Source of the DNA: Zelopaecilomyces penicillatus
Lineage: Eukaryota; Ascomycota; Sordariomycetes; Hypocreales; Pseudodiploosporaceae
DNA: 64,000 nucleotides
Direction of reading: 5' to 3'
NCBI GenBank assembly: GCA_005765155.1
Contig: VCCP01000003.1
Location: 3,348,001 to 3,412,000, forward strand
Every line of letters begins with the position of its first letter. Position 1 is the stretch's first letter. A program made the position numbers and the translations under genes. The notes below the pieces were generated by a model. The model did no database searches. It was not told where the DNA came from and worked only from the letters and a program-made list of their open reading frames with translations. This document shows positions 1-9,671 of the stretch, one piece after another.

Positions 1-2226
1 GGCACCTTGACCGTAAGCAATTCTGCTCCAACGTCCAAATCCTCGGATAGCGGACAAGGTTCAGTGAACCCGACAACCACGGGAATTAGCCCCAGCAGTG
101 TGCAGTCATCCCATGCCTCGTCCTCCAAAGCTCAGACTACTGTAACCAAGATCAAATTCACAACAAAAGGCTCATTCAAGCAAACAAAGACAAACTCAGA
201 AAGCCTCTATACCAGCTCGACTGGCGGAGGCTCGACCGGTCTCTCAGGCAGCCCAAGCCTTACTGACACCTCGACAGACTTGCCCTCGACAAGTATCTCG
301 AATAGTGGTCCAATTTCTAGCTCTGTTTCCGATACTACAGTACAGACTGCCCCATCATCAAGTCATCAGACGGTCATTTCATCTTCAGAACGTCCAAAAG
401 ATACTTCTTCAATTCGGACATTTACTCCTTCATCAAGATCCAAGTCTGGGAGTTCTACCAAGACCTCGCCAATACTAAACACAACATCATCCGGAATCTC
501 AAACTCGACGGGCAGCTTTCCATCGGGAATAACTTCTTCAATTCAGTCTCCATCTTCCATCGGTATCAACACAAGCAGCATCGGGTGGAACTCGTCAGCC
601 TCAGCAACTTCTGGGTCTTCAAAGATTCTAACTTCATCAGAAGACACCACAATTACCCTTCCATCAGCTCCTGGCTCATCTTCCATCTCGCAAAGCACCA
701 CTGTATCACCATCCTCGGGGTCATGGAGCATTTCCACAAGCACCTCCCCTTCACCTACCTTTCTTACCCCAACTGGAATTACCACTAGCACCCTGTTGTC
801 AACTGCAACAAGCCATACTCCGTTCCCAGCTGCCAACTTTACCCAAGTAACCCAGAGCGCAGCCATCTCGCAACCAACTTGCTACCAATTGCCCCAGCCC
901 CAAGGGGGGCTTACACGCCGAGCTCTCCTTCGCAATGCCAATCTAAGAGAACGAAACGCCACCATTCCGTATCCTTACATAGAGTCAGTAGACTGTGAGA
1001 ATGACGGTATTGATCCGCTGTTCTTGACTCTAAGGGACGCTGCAGAGGGTACTCACTACATCGATGTTTCAAACCGGAGCCATATTGCGATTGTGGATTC
1101 TCTCCATAATGTCATGCTCATTGATGCCGCGGGAGTTCATTTCTCTACCAAAAACTGTCGGTACAGCGTATCCATCACAATTCAAGACATGTACTTGCAA
1201 TTGGAGAAACTTTCGGGTCTCAAGTGTTCGGCTAGAACTCATGCGAAGCGTATGGACGACATGGAGTTTTCACAAACTTTGTATCTCCGCGACCAATGTG
1301 GCAATCCAGTCAAGCGAACCGTCCGCCAGTACCCGAAGCTCAAGGTTGGCGACTCGGAATGCAATCCCATTGATGTTAATGAATCACTTGGTCGCTGGAA
1401 CTTCGACTGCGTATTCCCCGGCTCAGACTCTGGCATCAATAAGTGCCAGTGGACGGTCAAGAACGACATTGTTGAGTTTCTTTTTACTGATCCCTTTGGC
1501 GGGGCCTGTCCAGATTTGTCAACTGTCATCACCACTCTAGAAGCCACAGGTCAAGACTTCATCAATCCGGAATCGTTGCGTCAAGCTCTTTACAATCAAG
1601 GGTTAGATGTAGCTCAAAGAGGTGAGGCTGATCTCACTGTCATCTACTATGAACAGCTCTGGGAGATACTGAAACAGGCCTTCTCCAAGAGCCGGACCAA
1701 ACCGCCAGGTATTGCCAGTGCTATAGAGGAGTACATCACCATCTACAATGAATATCGCAATTTCGAGAACGATATTTGCGAGGATCTCCATGCTGGCGAT
1801 ATGCCTTTGAAGCTAAGTCTGCGTGCTGGTGCTACCCGCATCGAAGCCTTGGCAACACTCAATTGGGCACCGACATCTCCTAAGCCGTTTAACGTGACGA
1901 TCCAAGACCCAGGCAAGCAGGCATGTTGTCCTCATGGAGGTGTGGCTAAATCCAACAGCACCGCTGGAACATGTTCGTATCCCGAGAGTGCCCACATTCG
2001 CGACACTGGTTGTGTTTGTGGTAAAACAGTTTCAGGGGCTTCAGTAGCTTTTGAGTATACGGAGTGTGAGAATGTCGTCAGCGAATGCCAGGTCGATGGT
2101 GATTGCGCAAAGGCCGGATATGCTAAACATGTCTGCTTGACAGGTAGCTGCTGCGGCACTGGTGTGTGCATTGACCCATATGAATGCTCACAGAACGGAA
2201 CTATGTTGGTGAAGCTGGGATTGTAA
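1..2226 (+). CDS. Ser/Thr-rich, Cys-rich secreted-type protein (5' end missing)
   Basis: The frame is open to the left edge, so at least 742 C-terminal residues are visible and the true start and any signal peptide lie outside. The first ~290 residues are mucin-like, dominated by Ser, Thr, Gly and Pro and suited to heavy O-glycosylation. They end at a basic stretch (LTRRALLR, about nt 908-932) that could be a processing site. The following ~430 residues are a folded-looking region with many cysteines and several N-glycosylation sequons. Near the end is a compact Cys-rich module with a GSCCGTGVC motif (about nt 2145-2170). No transmembrane segment or GPI signal is seen at the C-terminus. The architecture (disordered mucin stalk plus Cys-rich module) fits a cell-wall or extracellular protein. 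I do not recognise the family; the tail of a multidomain extracellular enzyme is possible. The coding call is strong because 2.2 kb is open without an intron. Confidence 0.8.
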   Translation, partial: GTLTVSNSAPTSKSSDSGQGSVNPTTTGISPSSVQSSHASSSKAQTTVTKIKFTTKGSFKQTKTNSESLYTSSTGGGSTGLSGSPSLTDTSTDLPSTSISNSGPISSSVSDTTVQTAPSSSHQTVISSSERPKDTSSIRTFTPSSRSKSGSSTKTSPILNTTSSGISNSTGSFPSGITSSIQSPSSIGINTSSIGWNSSASATSGSSKILTSSEDTTITLPSAPGSSSISQSTTVSPSSGSWSISTSTSPSPTFLTPTGITTSTLLSTATSHTPFPAANFTQVTQSAAISQPTCYQLPQPQGGLTRRALLRNANLRERNATIPYPYIESVDCENDGIDPLFLTLRDAAEGTHYIDVSNRSHIAIVDSLHNVMLIDAAGVHFSTKNCRYSVSITIQDMYLQLEKLSGLKCSARTHAKRMDDMEFSQTLYLRDQCGNPVKRTVRQYPKLKVGDSECNPIDVNESLGRWNFDCVFPGSDSGINKCQWTVKNDIVEFLFTDPFGGACPDLSTVITTLEATGQDFINPESLRQALYNQGLDVAQRGEADLTVIYYEQLWEILKQAFSKSRTKPPGIASAIEEYITIYNEYRNFENDICEDLHAGDMPLKLSLRAGATRIEALATLNWAPTSPKPFNVTIQDPGKQACCPHGGVAKSNSTAGTCSYPESAHIRDTGCVCGKTVSGASVAFEYTECENVVSECQVDGDCAKAGYAKHVCLTGSCCGTGVCIDPYECSQNGTMLVKLGL

Positions 2227-2807
2227 TGGGATTTTGGCAAAGTGGTGTGTAAGTTATAGGGTAAGCTGGAGGTATGGCGATGCATGCTGCTTGATTGATT
2301 TGACACTGATCTACATGGATTTAATTTCGTCACTATGTATTATGTATTATTGGAATAACTAGTTTTCAATTCTGAACTCATTGAATTTCAGTCATTGAGT
2401 AATGAGTTCTCATATGTCTTGCTCGTATACTTAATCGTGGTTATATATCTGCTGGTCCCCATAGTCTAACCCACCGATTATTCTCGTGGTCAACTCCGCC
2501 AAACAATGCTAGGAGAAGAGCGCAATAATTCAGTTCGAGTTTCAACTCAATAAAGAACAGTCATGATTGAATACCGTTTGACTAGTTTCAAGTGTTTCAT
2601 ATAGCATATTACATCACAAGGAAGCACATATATGAGTATAGCCTAGTGGCACAGGGCAGCGAGTTTTCATCATGAACAGCAAGAAAAAGTCCGATTCATT
2701 TTGGATTGTCCTAGATTAACAATCCCAGTGTTGCTTCTCTAATCCATTTTTACATGCAGACGTTAAACGTAACCAGACTCCGTCCTACCAAAGACCGTCA
2801 TGCCCAT
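2227..2807. other. Intergenic: two converging 3' ends
   Basis: AT-rich sequence between the stop of the mucin-like gene and the stop of the eS26 gene. Both genes end here, so it should hold both 3' UTRs and polyadenylation signals. I see no gene in it. Confidence 0.6.
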
Positions 2808-3565
2808 TTAAGCCTTAGCGGCGGTGGGGACAATCTTCTTGCCATCCTTGTTGTAGCGAACGCGAGGAGGGGGAGCACGGTTGCGGCGACCCACACGCGA
2901 TCGGACACTATTAAGTTTTGGGTCAGCTCTTCTGAAGTTGACACGTACCTGGTGGGGAGAGAGGGGGAATTTTCGAGAGATGGAAACAAGTTTCCATGTA
3001 CAACCAAGGCTCATCTGAAGCACATACGCCTAGAAGGCGTAGTTGTAACACTCCCAGGGGAGACAACATACCGGACAATCTTGCCGTGGATAGCGCAAGA
3101 GACACAGTACTGCAGCTTCAGGTACATCTTGGGCACGGTGTACTCCGCGAAGACGGAGGCATCCGAGATGTCACCTATTGATTGGGGTTAGCCGCTTGTT
3201 TTTTTCCTAAATGCCGCAGCGCCGTAGAGTCAAAGCAGCGAGCAGTTAAGACTTGACGTACGAATAGCAGCGGACTCGACCATGTTGCGGATGGTGAATC
3301 TCTTGATTGCCTTATCCTTGGGCGTGCATCGCGAGCAGTTGCTGCATCGGATGGGCTTGGTGTGGCCGCGGCCCTTCTTGTTGCGGCCGCTGTAATAAAG
3401 GTATTAGCACTTATTCATAGGCATCGTTGTAGCTTGACGTCGGATTCGCCAATCGCAGCAAGCGCAACATATTCAAAGGCATATAGTCGTCGGACAGCGA
3501 TGGGCTCGGGAAGGGAACCGTGGTTGGGAATGGAGATCGTACTTGTTCTTTCTCTTCTTGACCAT
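2808..3565 (-). CDS. RPS26: 40S ribosomal protein eS26
   Basis: This is a component of the small ribosomal subunit located near the mRNA exit region. It has four exons on the minus strand: 3543-3565, 3262-3389, 3072-3174 and 2808-2907, giving 117 residues, normal for the family. The start MVKKRKN is followed after the first intron by GRNKKGRGHTKPIRCSNC, the canonical eS26 N-terminus. The zinc-binding cysteines lie in CSNCSRC and YCVSCAIHGK. The C-terminus RSRVGRRNRAPPPRVR is diagnostic. Every intron has GT and AG ends and each junction keeps the family sequence in frame. The first intron (153 bp, after 23 coding nt) is the longest, typical of fungal ribosomal protein genes. It is divergent from the ubiquitin-eS31 gene, from which it is separated by ~0.5 kb, so the two probably share regulatory sites. 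Confidence 0.96.
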
Positions 3566-3756
3566 TTTGGCGGTGTCTGTAACGGACTGTTAATTCTCAC
3601 GCCAGAGAAAGATGTGAAAGGAATGACATACTGGAATTGGTGCTGTCGAAAATAAAATAGAGGGCTTGCACAATCGCACGTTCATCAATCAACAGTACAC
3701 AAACCCCAGCCCCACACCACGAGACTTTCGCGAGGGGCAGGGCAGTGGCCCGCGAA

Positions 3757-3775
3757 AACCCTAGGTCATGTGACC
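3757..3775. promoter_or_regulatory. Tbf1-like plus Cbf1-like sites in the ribosomal protein divergent promoter
   Basis: AACCCTAG (3757-3764) resembles the Tbf1/telo-box core. It abuts GGTCATGTGACC (3764-3775), whose minus strand contains GTCACATG, an exact match to the Cbf1 consensus RTCACRTG. This pairing is known from ribosomal protein promoters of several ascomycetes. It lies ~190 bp upstream of the eS26 start codon and ~125 bp upstream of the likely eS31 leader exon, so it can serve both. Function is inferred. Confidence 0.5.
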
Positions 3776-3901
3776 TCCGCCCTGCCCGCACTGGTGGGCG
3801 GGAATTTTCTAAAGAGTGCGCCACACCACCAAGAAGTACTTCCCTCTCATCAACCGCAACATCTGAAGATTGCTTAGGACGGCAATAATTTTATTGTCGA
3901 G

Positions 3902-4075
3902 GTACGTCTGAAAGATGCTGCTTGTTCCCCTGCCCTTTGCGAAGGAGGCAGCAATGCCTCCTCCGTGAATTACCCTCAATCCGCGTCGTCGCAGGAGTGT
4001 TTCTGAGAATCGACGAATTTACATTTACCGTTTTTATTGTGCCCGTTGTATAGGGAGTCTAACCTACTCAGTTAG
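3902..4075 (+). other. Probable 5'-leader intron of the ubiquitin-eS31 gene
   Basis: A GTACGT donor at 3902, a CTAAC branch site at 4059-4063 and acceptors CAG (ending 4071) or TAG (ending 4075) lie just before the ATG at 4081. A leader intron close to the start codon is common in fungal ribosomal protein genes. Which of the two acceptors is used cannot be decided from sequence. Confidence 0.5.
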
Positions 4076-4080
4076 GCAAG

Positions 4081-4614
4081 ATGCAGATTTTCGTCAAGAC
4101 CCTCACGGGGAAGACGATCACCCTTGAGGTGGAGTCTTCCGACACCATCGACAATGTCAAGTCCAAGATCCAGGACAAGGAGGGCATCCCCCCTGATCAG
4201 CAGCGATTGATCTTCGCCGGCAAGCAGCTCGAGGATGGCCGTACCCTGAGCGACTACAACATCCAGAAGGAGAGCACCCTCCACTTGGTGCTGCGCCTGC
4301 GTGGTGGTGCCAAGAAGCGCAAGAAGAAGGTTTACACCACCCCCAAGAAGATCAAGCACAAGCGCAAGAAGACCAAGCTGGCTGTCCTTAAGTACTACAA
4401 GGTCAGCAACGATGGCAACATCGAGCGATTGCGACGAGAGTGCCCCAGCGACACCGTAAGTTTTCAGCCCTACTTGAAAGAAAGAAAAAAAGAGAAAATT
4501 AGAAGTAGTGACTAATTTGTCTTCTAGTGCGGTGCTGGTGTCTTCATGGCTGCCATGCCCGATCGCCAGTACTGTGGTCGTTGCCACCTGACCTACGTCT
4601 TTGACAAGCAGTAA
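4081..4614 (+). CDS. UBI3: Ubiquitin-ribosomal protein eS31 (S27a) fusion
   Basis: Two exons, 4081-4455 and 4528-4614, encode 153 residues. Residues 1-76 are ubiquitin, starting [11 protein letters not shown] and ending LRLRGG. Cleavage after Gly76 by deubiquitinating enzymes releases free ubiquitin and the 40S protein eS31. Residues 77-153 are eS31, with a Lys-rich N-terminal arm (AKKRKKK) and a C-X4-C...C-X2-C zinc finger formed by CPSDTC (split by the intron) and YCGRCH. The intron (4456-4527) has GTAAGT and TAG ends. Translation without it runs into a low-complexity Lys-rich read-through and a stop, so splicing is required. It is divergent from eS26, and the upstream leader probably contains its own intron. 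Confidence 0.97.
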
Positions 4615-5426
4615 ATGCATGACGTGGGATGACAAATGGGAAAGGAAATGTGGATTTGGACGGCTGGAGCCATATGACTGCCAAAAAATGGGCGTTGATG
4701 TAGCATAGAGCACATCTGGCGGCTTCTGGTAATGAATGCTTGATTAAGATCACGTTAGGAGTTTCGGGGATTGAATCCATGTGAAAAGTGCAAAGCCATG
4801 GTCGGCTGACGTTAACTTCAATATCCCGGCTTTCATGCAAAGTGACTTGACTATGAAAATGTTTGATGATCCACGGAAATCCTTCCCGTAAATGATTCAT
4901 AAAAGCCTTCTACTGAATGAGATTTTTCTTGCACGTGCAAGTTTCACTGATACCAACTGTGGTAATATCAAGAATTTGTGTTTGATGTTGCGAACCCCAC
5001 TTATCCGCCCGCCTCCTATCAGGCAGGGCCTAGCAATGCATCATACCCGTGCGCACATGTCTACTGGTTGGAGAGGTACGCATATTATCGGCAATACTGC
5101 AAGCTATTAATATGGCGTACATTTTGGTGATTGTCGACGAGCACCAGCGAGGCTCTCATGGCTCTCAATGGTCAATTCACACAATCATATCATGGTATGA
5201 AAGACTTGTTTTCAATATGACATTGCAACATAAACACTGGGTATGTGCGCCCAGAATATCTACAAACACAGAAATCAACTTGTCCTAGAACGCCGGAGCC
5301 AAATCCCTGCAACTCCCTCAAAAAGCGAATCGCACATGCTTCCTAGCCAAGACCATCCCCCGATATCCGTCTGTAGCGTCTCAGATTCGGCAGCTGTAGC
5401 TCTTGTAGAGCAACCATGGTCCGTTC
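4615..5426. other. Intergenic, no gene seen
   Basis: This holds the 3' UTR of the ubiquitin-eS31 gene and the region downstream of NOP56. Only short unrelated reading frames are present. Confidence 0.5.
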
Positions 5427-5668
5427 CTAACTCTTTTGTTTCCCCTTCCTCCCCGAGAGACTGCCCTTTAAAGATGGCTTACGCGTCAGCGTACTGACTG
5501 CATCTAATCTTTTGGGGGTCTTGCCTTTGTCAAAAAACCAATTGCGCGACTCATCTTGCTCCACCGTGACCATAGCTTGCGACTCATGAGACTTCATCTT
5601 CGACTTTTCAGACTTCTTCTGCTTCGTTGCAGAAACAACGCCAACTGTTTCGGGGGCGGCCTCGACTA
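5427..5668 (-). other. Candidate alternative 3' exon of NOP56
   Basis: Directly downstream of the NOP56 stop, on the same strand, is an open stretch of 80 codons ending at 5427, rich in Lys and Ser. A potential donor GTGAG at 5749 (within the NOP56 tail) and an acceptor GGCAG ending at 5669 would join the two in frame. This would remove the Lys tail and the TAG, giving a 563-residue isoform instead of 499. The 81-bp intron has a pyrimidine-rich 3' end but only a weak branch site. The unspliced form matches the usual NOP56 ending, so this may be a minor isoform or coincidence. Confidence 0.3.
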
Positions 5669-5699
5669 CTGCCAAAGATTGTGAAGGGGAAAATGAGTT

Positions 5700-7316
5700 C
5701 TACTCATCCGCCGACTTGGACTTCTTCTTCTTCTTCTTCTTCTTCTCACCATCCACCTCAGCAACTGCAGGTGCATCTTCACCATCTCGTTTGCGCTTCT
5801 TCTCTTTCTTGTCCTTCTTCTCCTTCTTGGCAGAAGCAGGCTCAGGTACGTCAGCCATTTCCTCATCATCCTCATTCTGAGGATCACCAAAAGAATCGGA
5901 GACAGATTTCTACAATAAAGTTAGTTTCATCGGTAAGACTAGATCAACAGTAGTAGCTTAAACATACCATGACATCAGCATTCTTGGCCGGTCGCTTGCC
6001 AGTGGCATAGAATTCTAGACGATCCTCAACTTGCTGTTTCAGGGCCTCACCCCATCGTGTTGATGGCTCCTCTGAGAAGTTGTCGATACGACTGGCTATG
6101 CTGCACTTGTTGGCGAGGTATCGAGAGATACGACCCTTGTTCTTGACTCCAGCCTTGCCAATAAAGCTGCTGTGATAGATCAAACCGTATTTGGGGGTGT
6201 TGCTCTTGCTCTTAAGAGCACGGAACAGAGCCTTCTCGGCACCAAGAATCTGCAGGGTTGATGCTGGGTATTTAGAGAGCGTGGTGAGAGATCCAGCATG
6301 CGAAATCAAGCGAGCAGCAACAGGGGAGCCAATGAGGGCCTGCAAGTTGGGTGCAACCTGTCCCAACTTGCTATCGAGGTAGTTGGCGGTTGACTTTCTG
6401 TTTTCAGCCTGCATCACGACGGCTGTTGCCAATTGGTTGATGATTTCATAGTCAGCGGCGGCAAGATCCAAGCCCATAGAAACCTTGGCAGCATCAATGA
6501 TGGCCTGTGCTTTGTCTCCATCCTCGCCCACAACAGCCGCAAGATCATGCAATCTATCATCGCTCAAGCTCTTCTTGTCTCCAATAACCAAAACCAACTT
6601 GGCGTAGGTCAAGTTGTCTGAGACAATCTTGACAAGCTCTGGGAAATGCCAGCCATACCACTCTCGAACACGCATGTAGAATTGATTGACGCCCTTATCC
6701 TGGAAGTCAAGAGTCGCAATGGCCTGAATGATGTGGTTGTCGTTTCGAGTAACGCTGAACTTAACCTTGGCGCGAGAGTAGGCGTGACCCATACCCAGGG
6801 AAGCCTTGGAAATGTCACCCGGCTGAAGATCCTTAAGAAGCTTGTCGGCGTGGAGACGAATGCCGCGCAGGATATCGGCAACGACACCGGAAGTCTCTGG
6901 GGTTTCGCAGTCCAATCCAGGCATGGCAACCTTGATCGCACCGGCAAGAGTCTTTTCAGCAACGCCCAGCACAATCTTGCTCTTCTTGCCACTCTTGGGA
7001 AGATTGAGTTCTAAAACCGACTTAAGACGGTCAGAGACAATACCTTCAGACAGCAAGTTAATATTCTCAAGAGCCTCGACATGGCCACTGTTACAATACG
7101 TCAGTCACCAAGCCCCAATTTCCACTGTGCGCAATTGCCCAAGTACCTGAAAGGTGTGAAATTGATGAGCTTGACCATTTTGCCAAACTTGGAAAGGTCA
7201 ATGGCTGCCGCCTGGACCTCTTTCAACTTCAAGCCCACAGCGTCGGACTGATGCACCACATTGAAGAGGGCATAGCCCACGGGGGACTCGAAGAGAGCGT
7301 AATCGACATGCGCCAT
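5700..7316 (-). CDS. NOP56: Nucleolar box C/D snoRNP core protein NOP56
   Basis: NOP56 is the core scaffold of box C/D snoRNPs, which guide rRNA 2'-O-methylation in the nucleolus, together with NOP58, fibrillarin and Snu13. Three exons, 7147-7316, 5968-7087 and 5700-5909, give 499 residues, the normal size. The N-terminus MAHVDYALFESPVGYALF is the NOP5NT domain. The central part holds the coiled-coil/NOSIC region, including the GMGHAYSRAKVKF and MRVREWYGWHFPEL stretches. The Nop domain follows, with the signature IGSPVAARLISHAGSL and the ILGAEKALFRALK segment. The C-terminus is the family's charged Lys-rich tail. The 7088-7146 and 5910-5967 introns have canonical ends. An in-frame alternative 3' splice is possible (see 5427-5668). 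Confidence 0.96.
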
Positions 7317-7693
7317 CTTGTCTCGTCCCAGGCGATGCCACGGATTGGGTGAGGGAAGAGTAAGGGGGCCGGTCGTGGCGGTGGGTTCGCGTGATGTGGT
7401 GTTGATGGTGTATTCTTCAGCGAGAATTTCAAAAGTTTCCCGACTCGTTTTTTTTTTTTCGGAAGATGAAATTTTCCTTGGTAGCTCTGAGCTGACGCAC
7501 AGACCAGCCAAAGGCTCTGGGACGGTCGTTTGTGTGTGCAAGGCGAGTCACGTGTGCTTTCACTTCAGTGCGTGGGCTTGGTGGGGCAAGTATTGCTACC
7601 TGTAGGAAGGATGATATTGCAGGGAGTATATTGATATGGCTGCGTTTACGACTACTATTCTATGCATAATCCTTTTTTCCATGTCCAGAATAT
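7317..7693. other. NOP56 promoter and chitinase 3' region
   Basis: This lies between the NOP56 start and the chitinase stop. It contains a run of ten T (about 7449-7458) that may act as a nucleosome-depleting tract for NOP56. No gene is seen. Confidence 0.5.
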
Positions 7694-9020
7694 TTACTGC
7701 CCAGCAAACCCATTTTTTAGGTTCTCATACTTGGTGGCCGGATATTCGATGCAGTTGTCTTGCTTCTGCAGCGCTTGACATCCGCCTAATCCTTCAACCA
7801 CCGTCTGGATCAACCCCTCCGGTCCCTCCTTGTCAGCGCTGCTCTCCCACCACATGGCACCGCCCAAACCATTGTTCTTGATGAAATCAACTTTGACCTT
7901 GGCCATATTTGGAGTGTCGTAAGTGACCAGCGTCTTTTGCTGCGCATTGTAGCAGTAGCTGGCTCCTGACTTCTCGTCGAAATGTTCCTCAGCTCCATTG
8001 AGGGGTAGGTTTTTGTAATCATAGATTCCACGTTCCCAGTTGCCGTCGCCAGTACCGTTGTATGGTTTCCCTGGACCATCGGTGTTTTCAAATGCGCGTC
8101 CATATATGGGCATACCCAGCACAATCTTATGTTGAGCAACACCATGCTTGGTATAATGTTCAATAGCGGCTGTGGTAGAAAACGGTGTGGCAGCGGGATT
8201 CTCCGAATTAGGGTACAGATTGGCCTGGTGACCACTGACTTGATCCCAAGAACCCGCATAGTCGTATGCCATCAAGTTCCAGAAATCTAGGTACTTGTCC
8301 ATGCCGGCTATGTCAAGCTTCTCGAAATTCTGTGGCCCGGCTGGACAGGCAACGGTGAGTTCGAAGTGATAACCGTTGCAAACCTCACGAGAGTAAGCAT
8401 CCAACTCTTTGCGAACTTCAGCAAGAAGTTCCACATAGTGTTGAGCCTCCTCCGCGTTTTGAGGATACTCCCAATCAATGTCAAGGCCATCAAAGCCCAG
8501 ATTCTTCACCAATTCAACGCTAGATTTGGCGAATAGCTCACGGCCTTGTTGGGTACTAGCCGGAGCCTTGAAGTTGGAGCTGTAGGTCCAACCACCAATA
8601 GACAAAAGGATCTTAAGATTCCGATTGCGTCGCTTAAGCAAGTTTAGTTGCTTGAGACATCCGTACATATTGGTACCAGTGTCGTTCCAAGAGTCCCCTT
8701 CCCAGTGAATCTCGGTATCTGCCCAACTGTCCGTCATGTGGCTAGAAAGTAATGAGATCTCATCAACCACTACAATGGGGCAAGGCCATACTCACACTTC
8801 GCCCGACTCAGGCCGGACATTTGCAAATGCATACAAAACATGAGTGAGGTTTTCAGCAGGGAGATCTTGAGGTCTGTGTTTACGAGCATAAATGGCCCTA
8901 AAAAGTTGCTGTATGAGTATTTGGTGGCTCATTCATATCATGGATAATGTCATGTAGTTTGACTTACCAGTTGACAAAGTAGGCCACGGAACGGTATCCG
9001 TCGCCTGGTCCACCACCCAT
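7694..9020 (-). CDS. GH18 chitinase, ChiB-like (class V)
   Basis: This enzyme hydrolyses beta-1,4 bonds in chitin by the substrate-assisted GH18 mechanism. Three exons, 8968-9020, 8796-8897 and 7694-8741, give 400 residues. The catalytic motif DxxDxDxE appears as DGLDIDWE (D136, D139, D141, E143, with E143 the proton donor), preceded by the SIGGW strand motif. The short start MGGGPGDGYRSVAYFVNW lacks a signal peptide, as in the intracellular autolysis-related ChiB enzymes of Aspergillus, with which the sequence agrees best. An in-frame Met at 9170 would add 50 residues with a hydrophobic stretch. I think this is leader sequence because the family start is the later Met, but a membrane or secreted isoform cannot be excluded. 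No chitin-binding domain is present. Confidence 0.92.
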
Positions 9021-9671
9021 CTTTGTGATAAAGCTATAGTTAAATAGCAAGGAAATGAGGAAAACGATGAAACTTGAAAGCAGAAAGCAACGTCGTTTAG
9101 AGAGTTGAGTGGGTCGTGCTTGCTGCCTTGAGATATGACGTCTTGATTGACTGGTATCCTGGTGGACCATGAGGGGCAGTTGTTACGCACCGAGATTTGC
9201 ATATAAATAGAGCATGTAGAAGAATATGTGTCTAAAAGCAATGATTGCTGTAAATGGAAGCAGATTATATAATCTATTGAGATATGAATATAAAGTTCTT
9301 GCCCCTCTTTTCATATTGAGTCCAGGGCTAATGTACCTACCAAGCCTCGAAAAGCATGATGATGACATCGAGGAGAAGTTCAAAAACAGTGAGCTGCACT
9401 TCAGCTCTTATGTGCTTGTGCTCGTTTTAGCTACTCCTCCGTGACAATCTATAGACATTTCCATTCTATACAGCACTCTTACACTACCCATACTTATAGT
9501 GATGCAAATTGTGAAGATTGAAGATCGAAGCACCTATAATCTAATAGCTTTCGTTAAATATTGTTCAAGACGTCGGCGGAATATCTTAAATAGCGTTATG
9601 TTGTAGCTGGATCTGATTATTGTCCAAAATATGTGAATTGATTGCTTTGCTTTTGTACCTAACAGTGCGTT
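9021..9671. other. Chitinase promoter and permease 3' region
   Basis: AT-rich sequence between two minus-strand genes, containing the chitinase 5' leader and promoter and the permease 3' end. I find no conserved motif that I can name with confidence. Confidence 0.5.

Noticed and set aside
2450..2520. tRNA-like start (GGTCCCCATAGTCTAA)
   Set aside because: No matching B box, anticodon arm or complementary acceptor stem follows.
4755..4775. B-box-like GGATTGAATCC
   Set aside because: No cloverleaf can be drawn around it and no A box at the right distance.
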